Part shown: one piece after another, positions 17,329 through 25,349 of the stretch
Position numbering within the stretch: the stretch's first letter is position 1
How the letters are laid out: each line of letters starts with the position of its first letter
NCBI RefSeq assembly: GCF_014903745.1
Contig: NZ_JACVXA010000022.1
Span: 1-64,000, forward strand
Direction of reading: 5' to 3'
Origin: Mangrovicoccus algicola
GTDB lineage: Bacteria > Pseudomonadota > Alphaproteobacteria > Rhodobacterales > Rhodobacteraceae
DNA length: 64,000 nucleotides
The notes under the pieces: model-generated
What the model was told of the DNA's origin: nothing
Databases searched by the model: none
Seen by the model: the letters and a program-made list of their open reading frames with translations, nothing else
Translations under genes and position numbers: made by a program

Positions 17329-18185
17329 GGGAGGTCCTCCATGGACGGGACGGCCAGCGGGCCGGTTTCCGGGGCAAGCGCGCGGGCAAGCGCGCCGAAC
17401 AGGGCATGGGCGGCGGCGGGCAGGGGCGGCTGCGCGCGGCCGTCGAGATGCGTGACCGGCGAGGCCAGGCGCAGCGAGTTGGTCACCAGCAGCGCCGCCG
17501 CCCCCGGCAGTTCCGCGGGCTCGACCGGGCGCTCCTCGGCGCGCAGACCGGCCGATGGCGCCAGGGACAGAAGCTCGGCGCGCAGGATGCCGGGCAGGAT
17601 CCCCTCTGCGGGCGGCGGCGTGACCAGCCGGTCGCCGAGGATCATCATCAGGTTCCCGATGCCGGCGCAGGCGACGCGGCCGCGGGTGTTCAGGAACAGC
17701 GGCTCGTCCGCCCCCGCCTCGCGGGCCGCCCGCGTCGCCAGGACGGCATCGAGATAGCCGGGCGTCTTCAGCTGCGCGGCGGGCGAGGTGTCGTTGCGGC
17801 GGATCGCGGCGGTGGCCAGGCGCAGCGGCGCGAAGGGCGGGGGCAGCCCCGGCGCGGCAGAGGCGAAGAGCCGCGGCACGGGGTTTTCCGGCGGCAAGAC
17901 ACCGCGCGGACCGGACCCGCGGGTCACGGTGAGCCGGACCGACCCGGCCGCAAGCCCCGCGCAGACCTCGGACCAGGCCTCCTGCGCGCGGGCGCGTCCG
18001 AACGGCAGGCCCAGCGTGGCGCAGCCCGCCGCCAGCCGGTCGAGATGGGCGCTGCCGCGCACGACCCGCCCCCGCACGACCATCGCCGTGTCGAAAAGCG
18101 CGTCGCCCAGCAGCAGCCCGCGATCGGTCAGGTCGAAAGGCGCGACCGGCCCCTCCAGCAGCCTGCCCTCAGCCCACCAGCGCAT
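17325..18185 (-). CDS. pabC: Aminodeoxychorismate lyase (class IV PLP enzyme)
   Basis: A 286-residue fold-type IV PLP enzyme. The Schiff-base lysine is in SPAAQLKTPGYLDAV, and LFLNTRGRVACAGIGNLMMI and GILPGILRAELL match the family. With pabB and pabA directly upstream, lyase activity (4-amino-4-deoxychorismate to p-aminobenzoate and pyruvate) is the natural assignment over D-amino-acid or branched-chain aminotransferase. The ATG at 18185 lies inside the last 17 bp of pabA. The stop overlaps folBK. Confidence 0.87.
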   Translation of the reverse strand: MRWWAEGRLLEGPVAPFDLTDRGLLLGDALFDTAMVVRGRVVRGSAHLDRLAAGCATLGLPFGRARAQEAWSEVCAGLAAGSVRLTVTRGSGPRGVLPPENPVPRLFASAAPGLPPPFAPLRLATAAIRRNDTSPAAQLKTPGYLDAVLATRAAREAGADEPLFLNTRGRVACAGIGNLMMILGDRLVTPPPAEGILPGILRAELLSLAPSAGLRAEERPVEPAELPGAAALLVTNSLRLASPVTHLDGRAQPPLPAAAHALFGALARALAPETGPLAVPSMEDLP

Positions 18186-18765
18186 CGCGGCCTCCCCCGG
18201 CCAGGTCCAGCACATGGCCGATCATCCGGTGCCCGTGTTCGGACAGCACGGATTCAGGGTGGAACTGCAGCCCGAAGGTCGGATGGCTGCGATGCGCCAG
18301 GGCCATCACCTCGCCCGCCTCCGAGCGCGCGGTGACGCGCAGATGCGTCTCCATCTGCGGGGTGGGCGCGACGATCAGCGAATGATACCGCCCCACCTGC
18401 ACCCCCTGCGGCAGGCCGGTGAAGGGCCCGGTACCGTCATGGGCAAGCCGCGAGGCGCGCCCGTGCATCGGCTCGGCCGCGCGGGTGATCCCGCCCCCGA
18501 AGACGGCCCCGACGGCCTGGTGGCCGAGACACACCCCCAGGATCGGCAGGCGGCCGGTGAAATGCCCGATCGCGGCCATCGACACGCCCGCATCCTCGGG
18601 ACGCCCCGGCCCCGGCGAGACGATCAGCGCCTCCGGCGCCAGCGCGGCGATCCCGGCCAGGGTGATCCTGTCGCTCGGCACCACCGAGACCTCGTGGCCC
18701 ATCTCCGCGCAATAGCGCGCGACATTGTGGGTAAAGCTGTCATGGTTGTCGAGGATCAGGATCAT
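18169..18765 (-). CDS. pabA: Aminodeoxychorismate synthase, glutamine amidotransferase subunit
   Basis: A 198-residue class I glutamine amidotransferase. The catalytic Cys is in LGVCLGHQAVG, and the His and Glu in LQFHPESVLSEHG. It starts MILILDNHDSFTHN, the standard TrpG/PabA N-terminus. It feeds ammonia to PabB. The start overlaps pabB by 4 bp. It could in principle also serve anthranilate synthase, but the pab/fol operon favours folate. Confidence 0.92.
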   Translation of the reverse strand: MILILDNHDSFTHNVARYCAEMGHEVSVVPSDRITLAGIAALAPEALIVSPGPGRPEDAGVSMAAIGHFTGRLPILGVCLGHQAVGAVFGGGITRAAEPMHGRASRLAHDGTGPFTGLPQGVQVGRYHSLIVAPTPQMETHLRVTARSEAGEVMALAHRSHPTFGLQFHPESVLSEHGHRMIGHVLDLAGGGRDALVG

Positions 18766-20147
18766 GACGGATTCTCCGCGAAGGGCGCGACCGCCTCGAA
18801 GATACGCGCCGCCTTGGCCAGCGTCTCGGCATATTCCGACGCCGGGTCGGACAAAAGCGTCACGCCGCCCCCCGCCTGCAGCACCGCCTCCCGCCCGCGG
18901 ATCTCCAGCGTGCGGATCGGGATGTTCAGGTCCATGTCGCCGTCGAAGCCCAGATAGCCGATGGCGCCGCAATAGGTGCCGCGGTCGCGCCCCTCGATCG
19001 CCCGGATGATCTGCATCGCGCGTTCCTTCGGCGCGCCGGTGATCGAGCCCCCGGGAAAGATCGCGGCCAGCAGGCTCAGCGCATCCTCGCCGGGGCGGAG
19101 CCTGCCGGTCACGGCCGAGGTCAGGTGATGGACGGAGGCATAGCTTTCGACGGTGCACAATTCGGGCACAGCGACGCTGCCCGGTTCGCAGACCTTCGAC
19201 AGGTCGTTGCGCATCAGGTCGACGATCATGACATTCTCGGCCCGGTCCTTGTCGGAGGCGGCCAGGCGGGCGGCGGCGGCGCGGTCGGCCTGCGGATCGG
19301 CATGGCGCGGCAGCGTGCCCTTGATCGGACGCGCCTCCGCCCGGCCGCGGCGCAATTCGGCGAACCGCTCGGGCGAGGCCGACAGGACCGCCCCGCCGGG
19401 CTCTGCCAGATAGGCGGCGAAAGGGGCGGGATTGGCGCGGCGCAGCGCGGCATAGAGCGGCCGGGGATCGCCATCGAACGGGGCGCGGAAGGCCTGGGAA
19501 ATGTTGGCCTGGTAGATGTCGCCGTCGCGGATATGCGCCCGCACCCGCTCCACCGCGGCGCCATAGCCCGCCGCATCGAAATCCGACTGCCAGCGGCCCA
19601 GCCGCGCGGCTCCGGGCGGCGCGGGCGGCGCCTCCAGAAGCGCGCCGAGCCGGTCCAGCCCAGCCGCCGCATCGCCGCCGCCGAGCCCCGAGGACAAGGC
19701 CACCGCGCGGCCCGCGAGCCGGTCGAAGACCAGCAGCAGGTCGTAGAAGGAGAAGCACAGCCGCCCCGGGGCGCCGCCCGGGTCGTCGCGGAATTCGTAT
19801 TCCACCCGTCCGATCGCCGCCCCGGGAAGGGGCAGGCCCGGAACCGGCGCCAGGCGGCAGGCCGCCAGCCGGTCGCGGAGCGCGGCAAGCGGGCGGCCCG
19901 GCACCGGCGCGCCGTTCCAGAAGGCGCGGCCGCCCGCCGCCTCGAACCGGCCGAAGGGCGAGATGCCGATGATGCTCCAGCGTCCCAGCGCGCCGTGATC
20001 GCCGCCCGAGTCGAGGAAGGCGAAGCCGGGGCAGTGCCACAGCCGCAGCGCCGCCTGCCACGGATCGAGCGCGCCCAGCTCGCGCAGCAGGGGCTGGCGG
20101 CCGGTCTGCATCGCGGCGGGCTGGGACTGGCAGGGCGGGATGGTCAT
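18762..20147 (-). CDS. pabB: Aminodeoxychorismate synthase component I
   Basis: A 461-residue chorismate-binding enzyme. The diagnostic motif is PIKGTLPRH: the Lys that forms the covalent intermediate in PabB, where anthranilate synthases have PIAGT. SSITGAPKERAMQII-type sequence (GGSITGAPKERAM) and IGYLGFDGDMDLNIPIRTL complete the active site. It is the first gene of the pabB-pabA-pabC-folBK operon, all joined by short overlaps. Confidence 0.93.
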   Translation of the reverse strand: MTIPPCQSQPAAMQTGRQPLLRELGALDPWQAALRLWHCPGFAFLDSGGDHGALGRWSIIGISPFGRFEAAGGRAFWNGAPVPGRPLAALRDRLAACRLAPVPGLPLPGAAIGRVEYEFRDDPGGAPGRLCFSFYDLLLVFDRLAGRAVALSSGLGGGDAAAGLDRLGALLEAPPAPPGAARLGRWQSDFDAAGYGAAVERVRAHIRDGDIYQANISQAFRAPFDGDPRPLYAALRRANPAPFAAYLAEPGGAVLSASPERFAELRRGRAEARPIKGTLPRHADPQADRAAAARLAASDKDRAENVMIVDLMRNDLSKVCEPGSVAVPELCTVESYASVHHLTSAVTGRLRPGEDALSLLAAIFPGGSITGAPKERAMQIIRAIEGRDRGTYCGAIGYLGFDGDMDLNIPIRTLEIRGREAVLQAGGGVTLLSDPASEYAETLAKAARIFEAVAPFAENPS

Positions 20148-20238
20148 GGCAGCGGCTCATAGGCGGGAACGGGACCGGGAGCAAACCCTAGCTGCGCGAG
20201 CCCGCCGATTCCGCCGCCATCGCCGCGGCGGGCGCGGT

Positions 20239-20850
20239 TCAGCGGCGGGCGGCCCGCGGCGCAGCCGCGGCATCCGGGGTGCAGCACAGCCCGTCGATGA
20301 AGATGTCGAGCATCCGCGTCACCGTCTCGCGCCAGCCCTCGCCGTCGCGCGTGTAGCAGATGCCGACCACGACGCGCATCATCTCCTCGGGGGCGATGTC
20401 GTCGCGCATGACGCCCTCCTGCCGTCCCCGCTCCAGCAGCCGGGCCGCGGCGGCGCGCATCCGGTCGGCGGCCTCGGCGAAGGTCGGGCAATCCTTGTCC
20501 AGCGCCGGGGCCAGCGCCGCCAGCATCCCCTTCTTGGTGGCTACCATGCCGATGAAGCCGCGCATCCAGGCCCGCAGCGCCGCCTCGGGCTCCAGCTCCG
20601 TCAGGCTTTCCGCCAGGGCGACCATCTGGTCGGTCTCGCGCAGATAGACGGCCTGGAACAGGGCCTCGCGCGTCGGGAAATGCCGGTAGAGCGTGCCGAT
20701 CCCGAGCCCGGCGGTCCGGGCCACCGCCTCCAGGCTCGCCTCGGGCCCGCCCTCGGAAAACACCTCGCGCGCCGCCGCCAGCAGGGTCTCGCGGTTGCGC
20801 AGGCTGTCCGCCCGCGGCTTGCGGCGGGGTTTCGCCGTGTCGTCGCTCAT
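20239..20850 (-). CDS. TetR-family transcriptional regulator
   Basis: A 203-residue repressor. The N-terminal TetR helix-turn-helix reads LLAAAREVFSEGGPEASLEAVARTAGLGIGTLYRHFPTREALFQAVY (about 22-68), followed by a helical ligand domain of the common SBP/AcrR-type length. It is divergent from the molybdenum oxidoreductase operon, with a perfect palindrome about 35 bp upstream of its start. It probably represses itself and the oxidoreductase until an aldehyde or aromatic ligand is bound (inference). Confidence 0.9.
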   Translation of the reverse strand: MSDDTAKPRRKPRADSLRNRETLLAAAREVFSEGGPEASLEAVARTAGLGIGTLYRHFPTREALFQAVYLRETDQMVALAESLTELEPEAALRAWMRGFIGMVATKKGMLAALAPALDKDCPTFAEAADRMRAAAARLLERGRQEGVMRDDIAPEEMMRVVVGICYTRDGEGWRETVTRMLDIFIDGLCCTPDAAAAPRAARR

Positions 20851-20881
20851 GTCCCGTCCGTAACCTCTTTGCGCTTGCTAA

Positions 20882-20898
20882 ACGGAGGCATCCTCCGT
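20882..20898. promoter_or_regulatory. Palindromic TetR operator candidate
   Basis: ACGGAGG-cat-CCTCCGT, a perfect 17-bp inverted repeat, in the 141-bp space between the divergent tetR gene and the oxidoreductase operon. It is flanked by AT-rich TAAA and TATAA, which may be promoter elements. Confidence 0.75.
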
Positions 20899-20991
20899 AT
20901 AAGAAGGAAGCCGCGCCGGGCCGACATGCTGCTGCCCGCCTGTTCCGCAATATAGCGCGGCCCCCGGAAATCGCTAGACAAGGGAGGTGTC

Positions 20992-21480
20992 ATGACCTTC
21001 TCCATCACGCTGACCGTCAACGGAACGCCGCATCATCTGGCATTGGATGACCTGCGGGTGACGCTTCTGGACCTGCTCCGGGACCGTCTGGGCCTGACCG
21101 GAACCAAGAAGGGCTGCGATCGCGGCCAGTGCGGCGCCTGCACCGTGCTGGTGAACGGACGGCGGCTCAATGCCTGCCTCGCCCTCGCCGCCCAGCAGGA
21201 CGGGGCCGAGATCACCACCATCGAGGGACTGGCCCCGGAGGGCAGGCTGCATCCCTTGCAGGCGGCCTTCCTCGAACACGACGCCTTCCAATGCGGCTAT
21301 TGCACGCCGGGACAGATCATGAGCGCCGCCGGTCTGATCGCCGAAGGCGCGGATGGCGCCGATATCGAGCGCATCCGCGAGGGAATGAGCGGCAATCTCT
21401 GCCGCTGCGGTGCCTATCGCGGCATCGCCCGGGCGGTGGCGGCCGCCGCGCAGAGCGAAAACGGGGAGACAGAGGCATGA
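20992..21480 (+). CDS. Molybdenum aldehyde oxidoreductase, [2Fe-2S] subunit (PaoA-like)
   Basis: A 162-residue iron-sulfur subunit of the xanthine oxidase family. The plant-type cluster has Cys42, 47, 50 and 62 (GCDRGQCGACTVLVNGRRLNAC); the second, helical cluster has Cys101, 104, 137 and 139 (CGYCTPGQ, CRCG). There is no Tat signal, unlike PaoA, so the enzyme should be cytoplasmic. GGGAGG precedes the ATG. It is coupled by overlap to the FAD subunit and passes electrons from molybdenum to FAD. Confidence 0.92.
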   Translation: MTFSITLTVNGTPHHLALDDLRVTLLDLLRDRLGLTGTKKGCDRGQCGACTVLVNGRRLNACLALAAQQDGAEITTIEGLAPEGRLHPLQAAFLEHDAFQCGYCTPGQIMSAAGLIAEGADGADIERIREGMSGNLCRCGAYRGIARAVAAAAQSENGETEA

Positions 21481-22535
21481 AATCCTTCGATTACCTTCGC
21501 CCCGAAACGCTGGAGGAGGCGCTTGCCGCGCTGTCGGATCCCGACACGGCGGTGCTTGGCGGCGGCACCAACCTGCTGGACCTGATGAAACTGGGCGTGG
21601 CGCTGCCGGACCGGCTGGTCGATCTGACGCGCCTGCCGGGGCTCGACCGGATCGAGACGCTGCCCGATGGCAGCTGGCGCATCGGCGCCATGGTGCGCAA
21701 TGCCGATCTGGCGCGCGATCCCGGCTTTGCCGCGGCCTTCCCGATGGTGGCAGAGGCGCTTCTGTCGGGGGCCTCGGCGCAGCTGCGCAATGCCGCGACA
21801 CTGGGCGGCAACCTGATGCAGGCGACCCGTTGCGCCTGGTTCCAGGACCCGCAGGCGCGGTGCAACCGCCGCGCGCCAGGCTCGGGCTGCGACGCGCTGG
21901 AGGGCGCCAATCGCGGCCATGCCGTGCTGGGCTGGACGCCCGCCTGCATCGCGGTGCACCCGTCGGATTTCTGCGTGCCGCTGGCCGCGCTCGACGCGCA
22001 GGTGGAAGTCGCGGGTCCGGCCGGCATCCGGCATGTGCCCCTGGAGACGTTCCACCTGCTGCCCGGCGAGGAGGCCCATCGCGTCACCGCGCTGGAGCCC
22101 GGCGAGATCGTGCTGGCCCTGCGCCTGCCCGCGGCCGCAGCCGCCTTCGCCGGTCATGCACGCTATCTCAAGCTGCGCGAACGCACCTCCTTCGCCTTCG
22201 CGCTGCTCTCGGCCGCCGCGGCGCTGCGCGTCGAGGACGGGCGCATCGCCGAGGCGCGGCTGGCGCTCGGCGGGGTCGCGGCCCGGCCCTGGCGCTGCCA
22301 TGCGGCGGAGGTCTTGCTGGAGAGTGCCCCCGCCGCGCCCGACAGCTTTGCCCGGGCCGCCGCGGCCGCCCTGGAGACCGCCGCGCCCTCCGGGGCGAAT
22401 GGCTACAAGATCGTGCTGGCCGAACGGATCCTGGCCCGCGCCCTGGCCGCCGCGGCCGCAGGCACCCCCGCCGAGATGCCTGCCCTGCCCGGCTCTCTCA
22501 TGGATGACAGCGACAGGGAGACAGCCCATGCCTGA
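21477..22535 (+). CDS. Molybdenum aldehyde oxidoreductase, FAD subunit with extra [4Fe-4S] site (PaoB-like)
   Basis: A 352-residue FAD subunit with FAD-binding segments VLGGGTNLLDLMK and NAATLGGNLMQATRC. An insert carrying Cys119, Cys129, Cys138 and Cys157 (RCAWFQDPQARCNRRAPGSGC ... PAC) matches the [4Fe-4S]-binding loop of PaoB and 4-hydroxybenzoyl-CoA reductase beta subunits, which ordinary xanthine dehydrogenases lack. The ATG overlaps the small-subunit stop by 4 bp. Confidence 0.9.
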   Translation: MKSFDYLRPETLEEALAALSDPDTAVLGGGTNLLDLMKLGVALPDRLVDLTRLPGLDRIETLPDGSWRIGAMVRNADLARDPGFAAAFPMVAEALLSGASAQLRNAATLGGNLMQATRCAWFQDPQARCNRRAPGSGCDALEGANRGHAVLGWTPACIAVHPSDFCVPLAALDAQVEVAGPAGIRHVPLETFHLLPGEEAHRVTALEPGEIVLALRLPAAAAAFAGHARYLKLRERTSFAFALLSAAAALRVEDGRIAEARLALGGVAARPWRCHAAEVLLESAPAAPDSFARAAAAALETAAPSGANGYKIVLAERILARALAAAAAGTPAEMPALPGSLMDDSDRETAHA

Positions 22536-24774
22536 CGATATCGCACCGACCCGCCACCAGCGCCTGGGATCGAATGCGGGCGACCCGCATTCCCGGCTGG
22601 ACGGCATCGCCAAGATCACCGGCGCGGCGCGCTATGCCGCCGACAACGCCCCCGCGGGGCTGCTCTGGGCGGTGATCGCCGGGGCGCCGGTCGCGCGGGG
22701 CCGGGTGGCGAGGCTGGACACCGCCGCGGCGCTGGCCCATCCCGGCGTGACCCATGTGATCACGCCCGAGAACCGCCCGGCCCTGCACAAGGACCCGGAT
22801 CTGCGCGCCGCGCTCTTCGACTGGAAGCTCGACCTGCTGCAGGACGACCGCATCCGCTATGCCGGGGCGCCCATGGCTCTGGTTCTGGCGGAGACGGCGG
22901 AGGCGGCGGCCGAGGGGGCACGGCTGCTGGCGCCCGAGATCGAGGCGGATCCCGCGCGGATCGGCTTCGGGGACGGGCTGGCCTTTGCGGCCGAGACCGT
23001 CGGCATCGGCGCGCCCCCCGCCACCGCGGTGGGCGATGTCGAGGCGGGGTTCGCCGCCGCCGCTCAGGTCACCGAGGTGGAAATCGAGACCCCGCCGCAA
23101 TATCACAACGCGATGGAACCCCATGCCATCGTCGCCCAGTGGCAAGGCGAGCGGCTGGTGATCGACACGCCGAACCAGGCGATCGTGATGTCGCGGCCGA
23201 GCTTCGCCGCCTATTTCGGCATTCCGCCCGAAAATGTGCATATCCGCAGCCCCTATCTGGGCGGCGGCTTCGGGTCGAAGGCGATCCTGAACCCGGCGCA
23301 GATCCTCGCCTGCCTGGCCGCGCGGGAAACCGGGCGGCCGGTCAAGCTGGTGCTGAGCCGCGCGCAGATGTACGGGCCGACCGGCCATCGCGGCGCCACG
23401 CGGCAGAGCCTGCGGCTGGGGGTGGATGCGGCGGGGCGGCTGACGGCGCTGTCGCATCACGCGGTCTCGGCCACGTCAAGCTTCGACGACTTCCTGGAAC
23501 CGGCCGCCAATGCCGCGCTGAACACCTATGCCTGCCCGGCGATCTCGGTCAGCCATTCGGGCAGCCGCTGGGATATCGGCACGCCGGGGCCGATGCGCGC
23601 GCCGGGCGAGGCCACGGGATCCGCGGCGCTCGAATGCGCGATGGACGAGGCGGCCCATGCGGCGGGGCTGGACCCGCTGGACTTCCGGCTGCGCAACTAT
23701 GCCGAGACCGATCCCGCGACCGGACGGGCCTATTCCTCCAAGGCCCTGCGCGAGTGCTATGCGCTGGGGGCGGAGCGCTTCGGCTGGAAGACCCGGCCGA
23801 TGCAGCCCGGCCAGATGCGCGATGCGCGGGGCCGCCTGCTGGGATGGGGCATGGGGACATCGCTGTTTCCCGCCCCGATGTTCCAGGCCGAGGCCCGCGC
23901 CACGCTGCGTGCCGATGGCAGCGCGGTCGTGGAAACTGCGGCCTCGGACATGGGCCAGGGGGCCTGGACGGCACTGGCGCAGATCGCGGCGGAAGGGCTG
24001 GGGCTGGACCTCGCGCAGGTGGAGTTCCGTTCGGGCGACAGCGAACTGCCCGATGCCGGGGTCGCGGGCGGCTCGGGCCATACCGCCACGGCCGGCAGCG
24101 CGCTCTATTCCGCCGGGCGCGACGTGATCGCCCAGTTGACGGCGCTGGCCACGGCCGATCCTGCCTCGCCGCTGCACGGGGCGGGCAACCGGGCCGTGGT
24201 CGCGGCGGATGGCTGGCTGCGGATCGAGGGCGAGGACCACCGCCGGGAGAGCTATGCCGCCATCCTGGCCCGCGCGGGGCGCGACGCGCTGACCGGCCGG
24301 GGCAAGGGGGCGCGCGATCCCGCCCATGCCGAGGCGCGCGCGATGTTCTCGCATGGCGCAGTCTTTGCCGAGGTCGCGGTCGATCCCGCGCTGCTGCAGA
24401 TCCGCGTCACGCGGCTGACCGGCGCCTTTGCCGCGGGCCGGATCATCAATCCGAAACTGGCCGAAAGCCAGCTTCTCGGCGGGATGATCTGGGGGCTGGG
24501 TTTCGCGCTGCAGGAGGAGGCCCTCCATGACCGCCGCAGCGGCCGCCTGCTCAACGCGGACCTGGCGGGGTATCATGTGCCGGTCAATGCCGACCTGGCC
24601 GAGATCGAGGCGCTGACCGTCCATGAGGAGGACCGCTTCGTCAATCCTCTGGGCGTGAAGGGCGTGGGCGAGCTGGGCATCACCGGCACGGCGGGGGCGA
24701 TCGCCAACGCGGTCTGGCACGCGACCGGACGGCGGGTGAGACGGTTCCCGATCCATCCCGAGGACCTGGCCTGA
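22528..24774 (+). CDS. Molybdenum aldehyde oxidoreductase, molybdopterin subunit (PaoC-like)
   Basis: A 748-residue catalytic subunit. It has the N-terminal Ald_Xan_dh_C domain (RLDGIAKITGAARYAAD), molybdopterin-binding motifs SPYLGGGFGSK, GPMRAPGEATG and GSGHTATAG, and the base-catalyst glutamate in GVKGVGELGITG near the C-terminus. APGE where xanthine dehydrogenases differ, plus the PaoB-like partner, favours a broad aldehyde oxidoreductase. The ATG overlaps the FAD gene end by 8 bp. No XdhC/PaoD-type maturation gene follows; a terminator does. Confidence 0.92.
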   Translation: MPDDIAPTRHQRLGSNAGDPHSRLDGIAKITGAARYAADNAPAGLLWAVIAGAPVARGRVARLDTAAALAHPGVTHVITPENRPALHKDPDLRAALFDWKLDLLQDDRIRYAGAPMALVLAETAEAAAEGARLLAPEIEADPARIGFGDGLAFAAETVGIGAPPATAVGDVEAGFAAAAQVTEVEIETPPQYHNAMEPHAIVAQWQGERLVIDTPNQAIVMSRPSFAAYFGIPPENVHIRSPYLGGGFGSKAILNPAQILACLAARETGRPVKLVLSRAQMYGPTGHRGATRQSLRLGVDAAGRLTALSHHAVSATSSFDDFLEPAANAALNTYACPAISVSHSGSRWDIGTPGPMRAPGEATGSAALECAMDEAAHAAGLDPLDFRLRNYAETDPATGRAYSSKALRECYALGAERFGWKTRPMQPGQMRDARGRLLGWGMGTSLFPAPMFQAEARATLRADGSAVVETAASDMGQGAWTALAQIAAEGLGLDLAQVEFRSGDSELPDAGVAGGSGHTATAGSALYSAGRDVIAQLTALATADPASPLHGAGNRAVVAADGWLRIEGEDHRRESYAAILARAGRDALTGRGKGARDPAHAEARAMFSHGAVFAEVAVDPALLQIRVTRLTGAFAAGRIINPKLAESQLLGGMIWGLGFALQEEALHDRRSGRLLNADLAGYHVPVNADLAEIEALTVHEEDRFVNPLGVKGVGELGITGTAGAIANAVWHATGRRVRRFPIHPEDLA

Positions 24775-24780
24775 CGTCGC

Positions 24781-24802
24781 GGGGGCGGGTTTCCCGCCCC
24801 CC
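24781..24802 (+). terminator. Terminator of the oxidoreductase operon
   Basis: GGGGGCGGG (24781-24789), ttt loop, CCCGCCCCC, then CTTAACCTT, 7 bp after the molybdopterin-subunit stop. Confidence 0.75.
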
Positions 24803-24882
24803 TTAACCTTCCGGCGAGGATTTCGCGGCTAGGCTCCGCGCGCATTGCGCCGGATCGGCGCCCCGCCCGGAAAGGTGCCCCG

Positions 24883-25257
24883 ATGACCCAGCCCGCCATC
24901 CTTCTGGTCGATGACGAACCGCTGCTGCTCGACATGACCGCCATGGCCTGCCAGGGCGCGGGCCATCCGGTGCACAAGGCCTCCAGCGGCCGCGAGGCGC
25001 TCGACCTGCTGCAGCAGCGGCCCGAGATCGGATTGCTGCTGACCGATATCGGCCTGAGCCGCGAGATGGACGGTTTCGCCCTGGCCTCGGCCGCCCGCCG
25101 CCTGCGCCCGGGGCTGCCGGTCATCTTCTTCTCGGGCTATGGCGACCAGGCCGAGCGCCCGGCGGAATTCCGCGAGGACGGGGTGCTGGGCAAGCCCGTC
25201 CCCATCGCCGTGCTGCGCAGCGCCGTCGCGGCGCACCTGCCCCCGCCCTCTGGCTGA
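24883..25257 (+). CDS. Stand-alone response regulator receiver domain
   Basis: A 124-residue single CheY-like domain with the acidic pocket LLVDDEP, phospho-acceptor Asp in LLLTDIGLS (about 53), FFSGYG (Ser for the usual Thr/Ser), and Lys in LGKPVP. It has no output domain. The SGYG...KP layout resembles receivers associated with hybrid kinases. It lies about 90 bp before fliF on the same strand, which could make it a motility or general signalling element; no partner kinase is adjacent. Confidence 0.85.
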   Translation: MTQPAILLVDDEPLLLDMTAMACQGAGHPVHKASSGREALDLLQQRPEIGLLLTDIGLSREMDGFALASAARRLRPGLPVIFFSGYGDQAERPAEFREDGVLGKPVPIAVLRSAVAAHLPPPSG

Positions 25258-25349
25258 TCGCCCCCCTTGCTTCCGGACACGGCTAACCAGCCATTAACAA
25301 AGCCGGTTGTAGGGTGATCCAAGCAATTTTAGGCAAGGTACGCGCAACC

